Positions 38,136-47,608 of a stretch of 48,181 nt of DNA are shown one piece after another. Position 1 is the stretch's first letter. Every line of letters begins with the position of its first letter. Made by a program: the position numbers and the translations under genes. The notes beneath the pieces were generated by a model. The model had not been told where the DNA came from, did not search any database, and worked only from the letters and a program-made list of their open reading frames with translations. This stretch comes from Candidatus Wolfebacteria bacterium (GTDB taxonomy: Bacteria > Patescibacteriota > Minisyncoccia > UBA6257 > UBA9933), in contig JANLIR010000009.1 in the NCBI GenBank assembly GCA_024654025.1, forward strand, positions 1 to 48,181, given 5' to 3'.

Positions 38136-40697
38136 ATGATTATTATGAACGAAAATTTTATAAAAAAGTTTGATAATACAAGAATTGAAGATGTTGGTGA
38201 GGTTGGAGGGAAAAACGCGTCGCTTGGAGAAATGATAAGCCAGCTGATTTCAAAAGGAGTTAATATTCCGAATGGATTCGCGGTAACGGCGACGGCTTAC
38301 AGATATTTTTTGGAAAAAGCATTGGTTGAAACCAAGAAACCCAAGAAACCAAAGAAACCAAAGAATAAAAAGCCAGAAAAAGAAATAAACTTAAAGGATT
38401 TTATTAAAAATACTTTAACCGGACTCGATACTAAAAATTTAGCGGATTTAGCCCGCAGGGCAAAGCTTGTAAGAGAAGCAATAAAGTCAGCCGAACTTCC
38501 GGCCGATTTAAAAGATTCCATAATTTCGAGTTATAAGGAAATGGAAAGTACGTACGGCAAGAACGTAGACGTGGCGGTTCGTTCCAGCGCCACAGCCGAA
38601 GATTTGCCGGGTGCGTCTTTTGCGGGAGAACATGAAACGTTTTTAAATATTCGCGGATCGGAAAACGTATTAAATGCGGTGCGGGCGGCGATGGCGTCGT
38701 TATTTACCGACCGCGCTATTTCTTATCGCGTTGATAAAGGATTTGATCATTTTCAAATCGCGCTTTCAGTCGGCGTGCAAAAAATGGTTAGGTCGGATTT
38801 GGGCTGTTCAGGAGTTATGTTTACGCTGGACACGGAATCAGGATTTAAAGACACGGTTTTAATAAACGGTTCGTGGGGATTGGGAGAAATGATAGTACAA
38901 GGAGAGGTGACGCCGGATGAATTTATAATTTACAAGCCGAAGATGGACAAATATAAATCCATTATAGGGAAAAAACTTGGAACGAAAAATCAAAAAATGA
39001 TTTACGGTTCCGTTGATCCTTTAAGGCAATCTATAAAAACCACTAAAATCGTTTTTACGTCGGCGCAAGAAAAAGATAGTTTTGTTTTAAACGATGAAGA
39101 AATTTTAATAATGGCGAAATGGGGGGCTTTAATCGAAGAACATTATTCGCAAAAGCACAATAAATGGACGCCGATGGATTTGGAATGGGCGAAAGACGGA
39201 AAAACTAATGAATTATTTATAGTTCAGGCAAGACCGGAAACAATTCATGCCCAGAGAGATTTTACGAAGATTAAAGAATACATACTTGAGGATAAAATTG
39301 GCGCGCCGATAACAAAAGGAGTTTCGGTTGGAAGTAAAATAGCAATTGGTAAAGCGCGGGTGATTTTAGACACAAAAAATATCAAGCAATTTAAACAAGG
39401 CGAGGTTTTGGTAACTGATATGACTGATCCTGATTGGGAGCCGATTATGAAAATTGCTTCGGCGATTGTAACCGACAAAGGAGGCAGGACTTCTCACGCG
39501 GCAATTGTTTCGCGCGAACTTGGGATCCCGTGCGTTGTCGGCACTGAAAACGCCACAAGAAAAATAAAAACCGGCCAGATGATTACGGTTGACACTACCG
39601 GAGCTGACGGATTTATTTACAGCGGTGAGTTGAAATTCAAAATTGTTGACCACGATATAAAAGAAATTCCTAAGCCGAAAACGAAAATAATGATGAATAT
39701 CGCCACTCCTGAAACCGCGTTTGAAAAATCATTTTTACCCAACGACGGTGTAGGTCTGGCGCGGGAAGAATTTATCATTGCTTCAGAGATTGGAATTCAT
39801 CCCAACGCGCTTATAAACTACAAAAACTTAAATACTAAAAAACTTAAAGACTCAAAGCTAAGCCATATTATTTCAGAAATAGATAAAAGAACCGTTGGTT
39901 ATAAAGATAAAAAGCAATTTTATATAGACAACCTGGCTTACGGAATCGCGAAAATTGGCGCGGCATTTTATCCTAAGCCGGTTATCGTAAGATTTTCCGA
40001 TTTTAAAACAAATGAATACCGTACTCTTATTGGCGGAGAACTTTACGAGCCCCAGGAAGAAAATCCGATGCTTGGTTGGCGAGGCGCTTCAAGATATTAC
40101 CATCCGGATTTTACTGAAGCGTTTGTTTTGGAAATCAAGGCGATTAAAAAAGTTCGCGAAGAAATGGGATTGGATAATGTTATGACAATGGTTCCGTTTT
40201 GCCGCACTGTTGAGGAGGGAAAGAAAGTAATAGAAATAATGGAGAAGAATGGTTTGCGGAGAAACAACGAGACCCTTCGAGGGGCTCAGGGTGACAAAAA
40301 TTTTAAAATTTTTGTCATGTGCGAGATTCCTTCAAATGTAATTTTGGCGGATCAGTTTTTGGATGTATTTGACGGAATGAGCATCGGTTCAAACGATTTA
40401 ACGCAGCTTACAGTCGGTATTGATCGCGACGGAAACGATAAAATAAAAGTTATTACAAACGAAAAAGACGATTCGGTGAAAACATTAATTTCCGCGGTTA
40501 TTCAAAAATGTAAAGACCGGAAAAAATACATTGGTATTTGCGGACAAGCGCCGTCTGATTATCCGGACTTCGCGCAGTTTTTGGTGGAAGCGGGGATTGA
40601 AAGCATATCTTTGAATCCGGACACGGTTGTTAAAACAACTCTTGCGGTTTATGAACAGGAAAGCAAAAAGCGCTCGCTTATGAAATGGGGCAAGTAA
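38136..40697 (+). CDS. ppsA: Phosphoenolpyruvate synthase
   Basis: VGGKNASLGEMISQL; GGRTSHAAIVSRELGIPCVVG; MCEIPSNVILADQF; CGQAPSDYPDFAQFLVEAGIESISLNPD. Confidence 0.94.
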   Translation: MIIMNENFIKKFDNTRIEDVGEVGGKNASLGEMISQLISKGVNIPNGFAVTATAYRYFLEKALVETKKPKKPKKPKNKKPEKEINLKDFIKNTLTGLDTKNLADLARRAKLVREAIKSAELPADLKDSIISSYKEMESTYGKNVDVAVRSSATAEDLPGASFAGEHETFLNIRGSENVLNAVRAAMASLFTDRAISYRVDKGFDHFQIALSVGVQKMVRSDLGCSGVMFTLDTESGFKDTVLINGSWGLGEMIVQGEVTPDEFIIYKPKMDKYKSIIGKKLGTKNQKMIYGSVDPLRQSIKTTKIVFTSAQEKDSFVLNDEEILIMAKWGALIEEHYSQKHNKWTPMDLEWAKDGKTNELFIVQARPETIHAQRDFTKIKEYILEDKIGAPITKGVSVGSKIAIGKARVILDTKNIKQFKQGEVLVTDMTDPDWEPIMKIASAIVTDKGGRTSHAAIVSRELGIPCVVGTENATRKIKTGQMITVDTTGADGFIYSGELKFKIVDHDIKEIPKPKTKIMMNIATPETAFEKSFLPNDGVGLAREEFIIASEIGIHPNALINYKNLNTKKLKDSKLSHIISEIDKRTVGYKDKKQFYIDNLAYGIAKIGAAFYPKPVIVRFSDFKTNEYRTLIGGELYEPQEENPMLGWRGASRYYHPDFTEAFVLEIKAIKKVREEMGLDNVMTMVPFCRTVEEGKKVIEIMEKNGLRRNNETLRGAQGDKNFKIFVMCEIPSNVILADQFLDVFDGMSIGSNDLTQLTVGIDRDGNDKIKVITNEKDDSVKTLISAVIQKCKDRKKYIGICGQAPSDYPDFAQFLVEAGIESISLNPDTVVKTTLAVYEQESKKRSLMKWGK

Positions 40698-40747
40698 AAA
40701 AATCCCCGCCCTAGAAGGGAAGGGATGGCTACTCAAGAAGTGGAGGT

Positions 40748-40823
40748 TGGTCGCGATGGGGGTTGAACCCATGTTCCCATCTCTGGCGAAACGGGCGTCT
40801 TACTCTTTTTAGACGACGCGACC
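40748..40823 (-). tRNA. tRNA-like gene with abnormal anticodon arm, isotype unresolved
   Basis: GGTCGCG/CGCGACC acceptor, D-stem GTCT/AGAC, T-arm ATGGG-TTCAACC-CCCAT; anticodon arm is 20 nt (CCCGTTTCGCCAGAGATGGG). Confidence 0.6.
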
Positions 40824-40940
40824 ACCAATAGAACTATTATTTTTTATCATAAATATATAAACGCTGTCAATATTTTTTTCTGTTGATTTTTAATTTTTTT
40901 TCGTTATAGTGATTTCAGTAAATTTTATAAGGAGGGAAAA

Positions 40941-41267
40941 ATGAGCGTGAACGTGATGAAAGAGCAAGCGCAAGAAAAGAAATTTTTAGAAAAGAAAGTT
41001 CCCGGACTGACATTGGGACATCTTCGAACCAGGCTCGTGGAGTGGGGCGTAGATTATTTACTGATCCCCAGTTTTTGGGATTCGTTTCTGCGGGCTGTTC
41101 AACAAAGATTGCCCGTCGAGGAGCGATTCTCGCGCATGAATGGTTTAGAGATAATAACTTCCGAATTTCAACTCAAGGCAATCATCATTCAACTTAATTC
41201 AAAAAACAGCCTTATTTTCCGGATTGAAAAAAATATTCGGGAGTTGTGGCTGGGCAATATTGGGTGA
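40941..41267 (+). CDS. Hypothetical protein, 108 aa
   Basis: Strong SD AAGGAGGGAAAA; followed by a strong terminator. Confidence 0.6.
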   Translation: MSVNVMKEQAQEKKFLEKKVPGLTLGHLRTRLVEWGVDYLLIPSFWDSFLRAVQQRLPVEERFSRMNGLEIITSEFQLKAIIIQLNSKNSLIFRIEKNIRELWLGNIG

Positions 41268-41311
41268 GTTTTTCTGGGATTTTCCTGTTTTTTTGATGTG
41301 ACTTTTTGTAG

Positions 41312-41351
41312 CCTCCGCCGAATCGCCTTAGGGCGCGGCGGAGGTTTTTTG
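41312..41351 (+). terminator. Rho-independent terminator
   Basis: CCTCCGCCGAATCGCCTTAGGGCGCGGCGGAGGTTTTTTG. Confidence 0.85.
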
Positions 41352-41389
41352 TTTTCAATATACTTTAAATTGCCGGAGGTTTTAGGGGC

Positions 41390-41515
41390 TTGACATTGTT
41401 TTAAACGCGATTATAATTTAGCCATGATGAGACTGGTCAGAAAACGAAGAAGCGGATAAAACTCGGCGCTTTTGCGTTTCCGATTTATCCGCCACTAGGC
41501 GGTTTTTTTATGCCT
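41390..41515 (+). promoter_or_regulatory. rRNA promoter plus attenuator-like leader with an 11-codon ORF
   Basis: TTGACA-N16-TATAAT; ATG at 41424 (MMRLVRKRRSG*); GCGGATAAA...TTTATCCGC stem overlapping CCGCCACTAGGCGG-TTTTTTT terminator. Confidence 0.65.
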
Positions 41516-42169
41516 CGTGAAACCCGATTCCGAATGAACGAACTTTAAAAATTTAATGACAAGATAATAAAGTACACCCGTAAATTCTTCAGGACTTTGC
41601 GGAGTATAAATTTCTTAAACGAGAATGAAATTAAGAGCGTATGGAGGATGCCTTGACTGAGGAAGACGATGAAGGACGTGGCGTAGCTGCGATAAGCTTC
41701 GGGGAGGTGCGTAGCAACCTTTGATCCGGAGATTTCCGAATGGGGAAACCCAATTGAGCAAACCTCAATTATCCCGATGCAAAATCGGGAAGTAAACCTG
41801 CTGAAGTGAAACATCTCAGTAAGCAGAGGAAAATAGAACAAATGTTATTCCCCTAGTAGCGGCGAGCGAAAAGGGAAGAGCCCAAACCCGTTTAAACTTT
41901 CGTAAGAAAATTTGGAAGGGGGTAGTAAGATAAAGACATTCTTGTTTGGCTAATGGTTTGAATCGCAAGATTTTTGCTGTTAGCTAAACAGGAGGAAGTT
42001 ACAAATTTGTGAGTTAGCCGAAGCCGCTGGAAAGCGACACCATAGAGGGTGATAGGCCCGTAGGCGAAAATTTACAAACTTCTTGTTTTTAATCTTGAGT
42101 ACCACGAGGAACGAACGCCTCGTGGGAAACAGCCAGTACTATCTGGTAAGGCTAAATACTTTCTCAGAT

Positions 42170-42206
<37 letters not shown>

Positions 42207-43759
42207 CAGGCCTGTTAGGCCGATGAAATAGAATCTGAAACCATATGCTTACAAGGACTCGGAGCCTTATATCAAAGCCGCAAGGTTTTGGTCGGGTGAC
42301 GAGGTGCCTATTGAAGAATGAGCCAACGAGTTTATTTGTATTGCAAGTCTAAGTTCTACGGAACGGAGGCGGAGCGAAAGCGAGTGTTAATAGCGCGTTT
42401 AGCAGTACAGTTAAGACCCGAAGCCAAGTGAGCTTGCCCTGAGCAGGATGAATCCCGAGTAAAATTGGGAGGAGGTCCGAACCGGTTGGTTGTGCAAAAC
42501 CTTCGGATGACTTGGGGTAAGAAGTGAAAAGCTAATCGAACTTGGTAATAGCTGGTTCTCTCCGAAATAGTTTTAGGACTAGCGTTTAGCAAAAACTTGT
42601 GAGGGGTAGAGCTACTGGTTGAGGAGTAAAGGGAGAAATCTCGGCTCCTCGGTCAAACTCCGAATACTCACATTAAGCCATGTATTTCACAAATAGCACC
42701 AATTTGGCGATATTTGTGAAGTACATGGTCTAAGGCTAAGCAGTCAGACTGTGGGGGCTAAGCTCCATGGTCGCGAGGGCAACAGCCCAGATCATCATCT
42801 AAGGTCCCTAAATTCATGCTAAGTGTTAAAGGTAGTAATCCGCCATTGACAGATAGGAGGTTGGCTTAGAGGTAGCCATCCTTTAAAGAGTGTGTAACAA
42901 CTCACTATTCGACGGCGGGTTGCGCCGAAAATATACCGGGGCTAAGCATGATACCGAAGATATGAATTTGGTAGAAAATTTATTTTCTGCCAAGTGGTAG
43001 GAGAGCATTTTATGCGCGCTGAAGGTCGATCCGTGAGGGCGACTGGAGTGCATAGAAGAGAGAATGTTGGCATGAGTAACCACGAATCCCGATGAGAATT
43101 CGGGACCCCGTAAATCTAAGGTTTCCTCCGCAATGGAAGTCAGCGGAGGGTTAGGCGGTCCTAAGGCAATGGCGAAAGCCGCAGCTGAAGGGTAGCTGAT
43201 TAATATTTCAGCCCTTCCTTAAAATGTGATGGAGTGACGAAGGAAAAAAGATCGAGCGCCTTAATGGTTTGGCGTTGACGGTTTTGAGAATTTCTCATCA
43301 GGAAAATCCGGTGAGATGCTTTTAACGGCAAAATTCGCATTCTGGCAAAAGTTTCGGTTTCGGCCGAAATAATTCGATTGAAGAGCCTTCCGAGAAAAAC
43401 TTCTAAACTTAGTTTTAAGGAACCCGTACCGTAAACCGACACAGGTGGATGAGGCGAGTAGCCTCAGGGGAACGAGTGATTTCTCGTTAAGGAACTCGGC
43501 AAAAAAGCGGCCGTAAGTTAGCAATAAGGCCTCCCGCTAAATTTTTTACGCAAGTAAAAGCTTAGGCGGGCGCAGTGAAAGTATCTCTGGCGACTGTTTA
43601 TCAAAGACACAGCTCCCTGCGAACTCGTAAGAGGATGTATAGGGGGTGACGCCTGACCGATGCGAGAAGGTCAACGGCGGCGGTGGTGTGTAGCAATACG
43701 CACTGCTGACTGCCTGAAGCCCTCGTCAATGTCAGCGGTAACTATAACCGTTCTAAGGT

Positions 43760-44036
43760 GAATTGATTGCCTTAGTAAAAGTCGGCCATATGCTGGAATA
43801 ACCGTGTATCCGACACTACTCATAAGAGTGACAATGTGTTCGGTGCGGTCAATCAGCAGGAAAGACTAAGAATGATAGAAAAAACGTTTTTAGTATCCTC
43901 AGAGACTATACGCCGACCCGTAGCGCATAATATGTTATGTGCTCGGAAGATATAGTCCGAACTCTATGGCGACATAGAGACCGTAGCACATAAAATTTAT
44001 GTGCTCGGCAGCGAAACAAATCGTTGTAACATTTTG
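43760..44036 (+). other. Group I intron in 23S rRNA at ~E. coli position 1931 (no ORF)
   Basis: Exon CTAAGGT pairs with IGS GCCTTAG (P1 with U.G); AATCAGCAGG, TCCTCAGAGACTATACG, AAGATATAGTCC core; ends in G. Confidence 0.92.
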
Positions 44037-44365
44037 AGCGCAATTCCTTTCCGGGTAAGTTCCGGAGCGCACGAATGGCGTAACGACCGGAGAACTGTCT
44101 CAACGAGAAGCTCGGTGAAAGTGCGAGTGCCGTGAAGACGCGGTGTACCTGTAGCGGGACGAAAAGACCCTGGAAGCTTTACTATAGCTTGGTATTGGCT
44201 TTAGGGTTTGGATACGTAGCGTAGTGGGGAGGCTTTGAAACTTTGATTTCGGTTGAAGTGGAGCCGCCAATGAAACACCCATTTTCCAAATTTTAAAATC
44301 TAACCTTGACGGAAAAAACGTCAGGGGACAGTGCCTGGTGGGTAGTTTAAATGGGGCGTTTTCCT

Positions 44366-45308
44366 TAAGGTGATAGTACTCTCCGTGCTATCACAAGGGG
44401 GACCCGTCCCGACCTAAGGTCGGGAGGGAAAAATCTGGTGTATATGCTGGAACATCCGTGGAATCTTCAAGTACCTTTGTCGAAAGGGTGAAAATCTTGA
44501 AGTGGTGTTCGATTAAAACCGAACCGGCGGACAATCAGCAGGCAACTCTGATTAAAAAGATCGGAGAAGTCCTCAGAGACTACAAGCCAGAGCGGTTATG
44601 TGTCCGCATAGCCGTATGATATAGTCCGAACTGCGTGGCGACATGCAGGTTGCGCAGCGATGCGCGACAAACCTAATTATGAGATCGAATAAAATAGAGA
44701 GTTTTAAGAAAAAATTAAAACTCAATAATAAACAACGATCTATTCTTGTTGGGCTACTTTTAGGAGATGGGCATTTAGAAACGCAAGATAACGGCAAAAC
44801 GTATCGACTAAAAGTAGAACATTCTATTAAGCAAAAAGAGTATGTAGAGTGGCTTTATGAGCAATTTAAAGACTTTGTTCGTAGTGAGCCGCGAGAAAAA
44901 AAGCACCGAGTAAGCGGTGTTACTCATATAAGTTATTTTTTCAATACATATTCGCTTGGCACTTTCCGTTTTTTTGCTCAACAATTTTATGTGGGCAGAA
45001 AAAAAGCGATTCCGAAATTGATTGGAAAGTTGCTTGATGCTCAAGCGCTTGCGATATGGTTTATGGATGACGGATCATATAAATCCGCGTATCATAAAAC
45101 TTATATCATTCATACGCTTGGATACGACAAGAATGATCTTGAACGAATAAAAGACGTGCTTCATAAAAAATTTGGAATTGAAATTGGAATTCATAAACAA
45201 TACGATAAGTGGCGAATCTATGTGAATAGTTTGTCTGCCGTAAAATTTAGAAAGTTTATCGAGCCGTATATGATTTCATCTTTGAAGTACAAATTAGGGA
45301 ACACAATG
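44366..45308 (+). other. Group I intron in 23S rRNA at ~E. coli position 2262
   Basis: Exon TTTTCCT pairs with IGS GGGAAAA; ACAATCAGCAGGCAAC, GTCCTCAGAGACTACA, GATATAGTCC; 3' terminal G before CCTAAAG. Confidence 0.92.
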
Positions 45309-45320
45309 CCTAAAGGGTAA
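44643..45320 (+). CDS. LAGLIDADG homing endonuclease
   Basis: SILVGLLLGDGHLETQ and ALAIWFMDDGSYK motifs; stop codon lies in the 3' exon. Confidence 0.93.
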   Translation: MQVAQRCATNLIMRSNKIESFKKKLKLNNKQRSILVGLLLGDGHLETQDNGKTYRLKVEHSIKQKEYVEWLYEQFKDFVRSEPREKKHRVSGVTHISYFFNTYSLGTFRFFAQQFYVGRKKAIPKLIGKLLDAQALAIWFMDDGSYKSAYHKTYIIHTLGYDKNDLERIKDVLHKKFGIEIGIHKQYDKWRIYVNSLSAVKFRKFIEPYMISSLKYKLGNTMPKG

Positions 45321-46086
45321 CGGAGGAGTTTATTAAGGTCAGCTTAGCGCGGATGGAAATCGCGCTGGACGTGTAAAGGCATAAGCTGGCTTGACTGCAA
45401 GGCTGACAAGCCGCGCAGGCGCGAAAGCGGAACTTAGTGACCCGACCATTCTTTATAGAAAGGTGGGAGACAGCGGACAAAAGCTACTCCAGGGATAACA
45501 GGCTAGTGAGATCCGAGAGTTCCTATCGACGATCTCGCTCGGCACCTCGATGTCGGCTCATCCTAGCGCGGGGCTGGAGAAGGTCCCAAGCGTTTGGCTG
45601 TTCGCCAATTAAAAGGATACGTGAGCTGGGTTCAGACCGTCGTGAGACAGGTTGGTCTCTATCTGCTACAGGCGTTGACGCTTGAAGGGAGTCGTCCCTA
45701 GTACGAGAGGACCGGGATGAACGAACCTCTGGTGTACCGGCTTTGATACCAATTGAAATGCCGGGTAGCTATGTTCGGGTGGGATAAGCGCTGAAAGCAT
45801 CTAAGCACGAAGCCCATTCCTAAGATTAGGCGTCTAGTTTGCCGCAAGGCAAACGTTAGACTCGTGGAAGATTACCACGTTGATAGGCCTCAGGTGTAAG
45901 CGCAGTAATGCGTTTAGCCGAGAGGTACTAATAAGTTTAATCATTTACTTAAGAAATTAAATTACTCCGCAGAGTCGTGGAGGATTTTACAGTGTGCCAT
46001 TCTTCAATAAGTTCAGGATGTCCTGAGTTTGTCGAAGGATATTTTGTCATTAAAATTTAAAGTCAATTAGCGCCAAAATTTTTGTT

Positions 46087-46203
46087 TGCTGGTGTTTTAT
46101 TCAAACGTGAACCACTCCTTCCCATTCCGAACAGGAAAGTGAAAGTGTTTGAGCCTGATGATACTTACTGCTTCGGCGGTTGGGAAAGTAGGGTACGCCA
46201 GCA
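46087..46203 (+). rRNA. 5S ribosomal RNA
   Basis: TGCTGGTGT...ACGCCAGCA terminal helix, CCACTCCTTCCCATTCCGAACAGGAAAGTGAAA core. Confidence 0.95.
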
Positions 46204-46295
46204 TACCAAAGTTTTGGCGCTTTTTGTTATCCACAATAACTAGTTGCGTTTAGTTGTATTAATTTATAAAATAATAGTAAGAGATAATTTTTATA

Positions 46296-47030
46296 ATGGT
46301 TAATTTTTTAAGACTTAATAAGTTTTTAATTTATTTTCTATCTGTCAGTGTAATTGTTTTGGCAGCGGTTTTATTTTTTGTAATCGGATTTTATATAAAT
46401 AATAACTCTTTAAAAATCGCGTTGGCGGCTAACCAAGAATTAGGAGGATTTGCTTGGGCTGCGCGCCCTGTTCCGTTTGGAACTGAATTAGGCGGTCCGG
46501 GGTGGATAAGTTTTAATTGTTTGGACGGAGGAGCCGGTGCGTGCGTCACGTCTGATTACAAAGTTTTTTATTCTGATGTAACTGGTTGGTTGGAAGGTTA
46601 CGCGTGGTCGTCAAATATCGGCTGGATAAGGTTTTATGATTTCGGTTTTTATCCTGAGTCACCTAACACAATGGCTAATATTAATTTAGCAACCGGCGCC
46701 GTAACGGGTTGGGCAAGAGCGTGCGCGGTTTTTCAGAGCGGCTGTATGGGCGCTTTAAAACCGGATTATGAACGTGGCGGCTGGGATGGTTGGATAAAAA
46801 TGGCGGGAACTGCTACCGATGGCAGTCCGTACGGTTTGAGATTCGACAATATTTCGGGAAGGTTTTTACCAAATAATTTTGCTTGGGGAAGCAATGTTAT
46901 TGGTTGGATAAATTTTTGCATTACGCCAGGGACAACTATGTGCGTTGGCAGAGTCAGTGGCGCGTTGCCTCCGCCAACTACAGCTACCACAACTCCGCCA
47001 GGTGGATGGCATGAAGTGCCGCCGTCATAA
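46296..47030 (+). CDS. Hypothetical secreted/anchored protein with WxxxxxIGWIxF-type repeats
   Basis: N-terminal TM; repeated GWLEGYAWSSNIGWIRF, FAWGSNVIGWINF. Confidence 0.7.
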   Translation: MVNFLRLNKFLIYFLSVSVIVLAAVLFFVIGFYINNNSLKIALAANQELGGFAWAARPVPFGTELGGPGWISFNCLDGGAGACVTSDYKVFYSDVTGWLEGYAWSSNIGWIRFYDFGFYPESPNTMANINLATGAVTGWARACAVFQSGCMGALKPDYERGGWDGWIKMAGTATDGSPYGLRFDNISGRFLPNNFAWGSNVIGWINFCITPGTTMCVGRVSGALPPPTTATTTPPGGWHEVPPS

Positions 47031-47068
47031 AACAGGGTGCAGGCTTAGTTAATAGTAAATTAGGAATT

Positions 47069-47407
47069 ATGGAAAATAATAGGGTTTCAACAATTAGTGT
47101 AATTATTTCAATCATTGTTGTTTTTTCCGGAATATTAGTTGGCTGGTATTTTTATTCAAAAAGACAAGTCCCTGCGTCTCAATCGCAGCCGAGTTCTCAG
47201 TCTTCAACGACAATCCCACTGACCCTTACAAAAAATTCGATTGATAATTTAATAAAAGCAATGTCAGCTAGCCCAACAGCAACCTCGACTCTTTCAAAAA
47301 CTCAACTGGATAAACTTTCTAAATCAATGAGCGCGCCAAAAACAGCCAAACCGGTTTTAAATTCTGACGAGCAGAAAAAATTAATAGAAGCAATGAGCGC
47401 GAAATGA
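47069..47407 (+). CDS. Hypothetical single-TM protein
   Basis: TM then Ser/Thr-rich linker; repeated IxAMSA-like motif. Confidence 0.55.
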   Translation: MENNRVSTISVIISIIVVFSGILVGWYFYSKRQVPASQSQPSSQSSTTIPLTLTKNSIDNLIKAMSASPTATSTLSKTQLDKLSKSMSAPKTAKPVLNSDEQKKLIEAMSAK

Positions 47408-47465
47408 CCTATAACTTACAACCTACAAAAATATAAAAAAGTCGCAAAAATTTTTATAAATTATG

Positions 47466-47608
47466 CCCAGTATTACAACCTCGACGAATTCTCTATAAAG
47501 ATTTTTGAGGATTTTAGAAGAAACAATATTAGGCAAAAAATAAAAAAATATTAATTAATCATCAACTTCGAGAATTGTCTCAAAAATAATCGAAGCTGTA
47601 GTACTGGG
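47466..47608. mobile_element. Deleted relative of the 8884-9183 inverted-repeat element
   Basis: CCCAGTATTACAACCTCG (47466-47483) versus CGAAGCTGTAGTACTGGG (47591-47608), 15/18 complementary. Confidence 0.55.

Noticed and set aside
42356-44282. Several short minus-strand ORFs within 23S rRNA
   Set aside because: Antisense to conserved rRNA or intron structure
45437-45685. 82-aa ORF
   Set aside because: Lies inside the 23S rRNA 3' region
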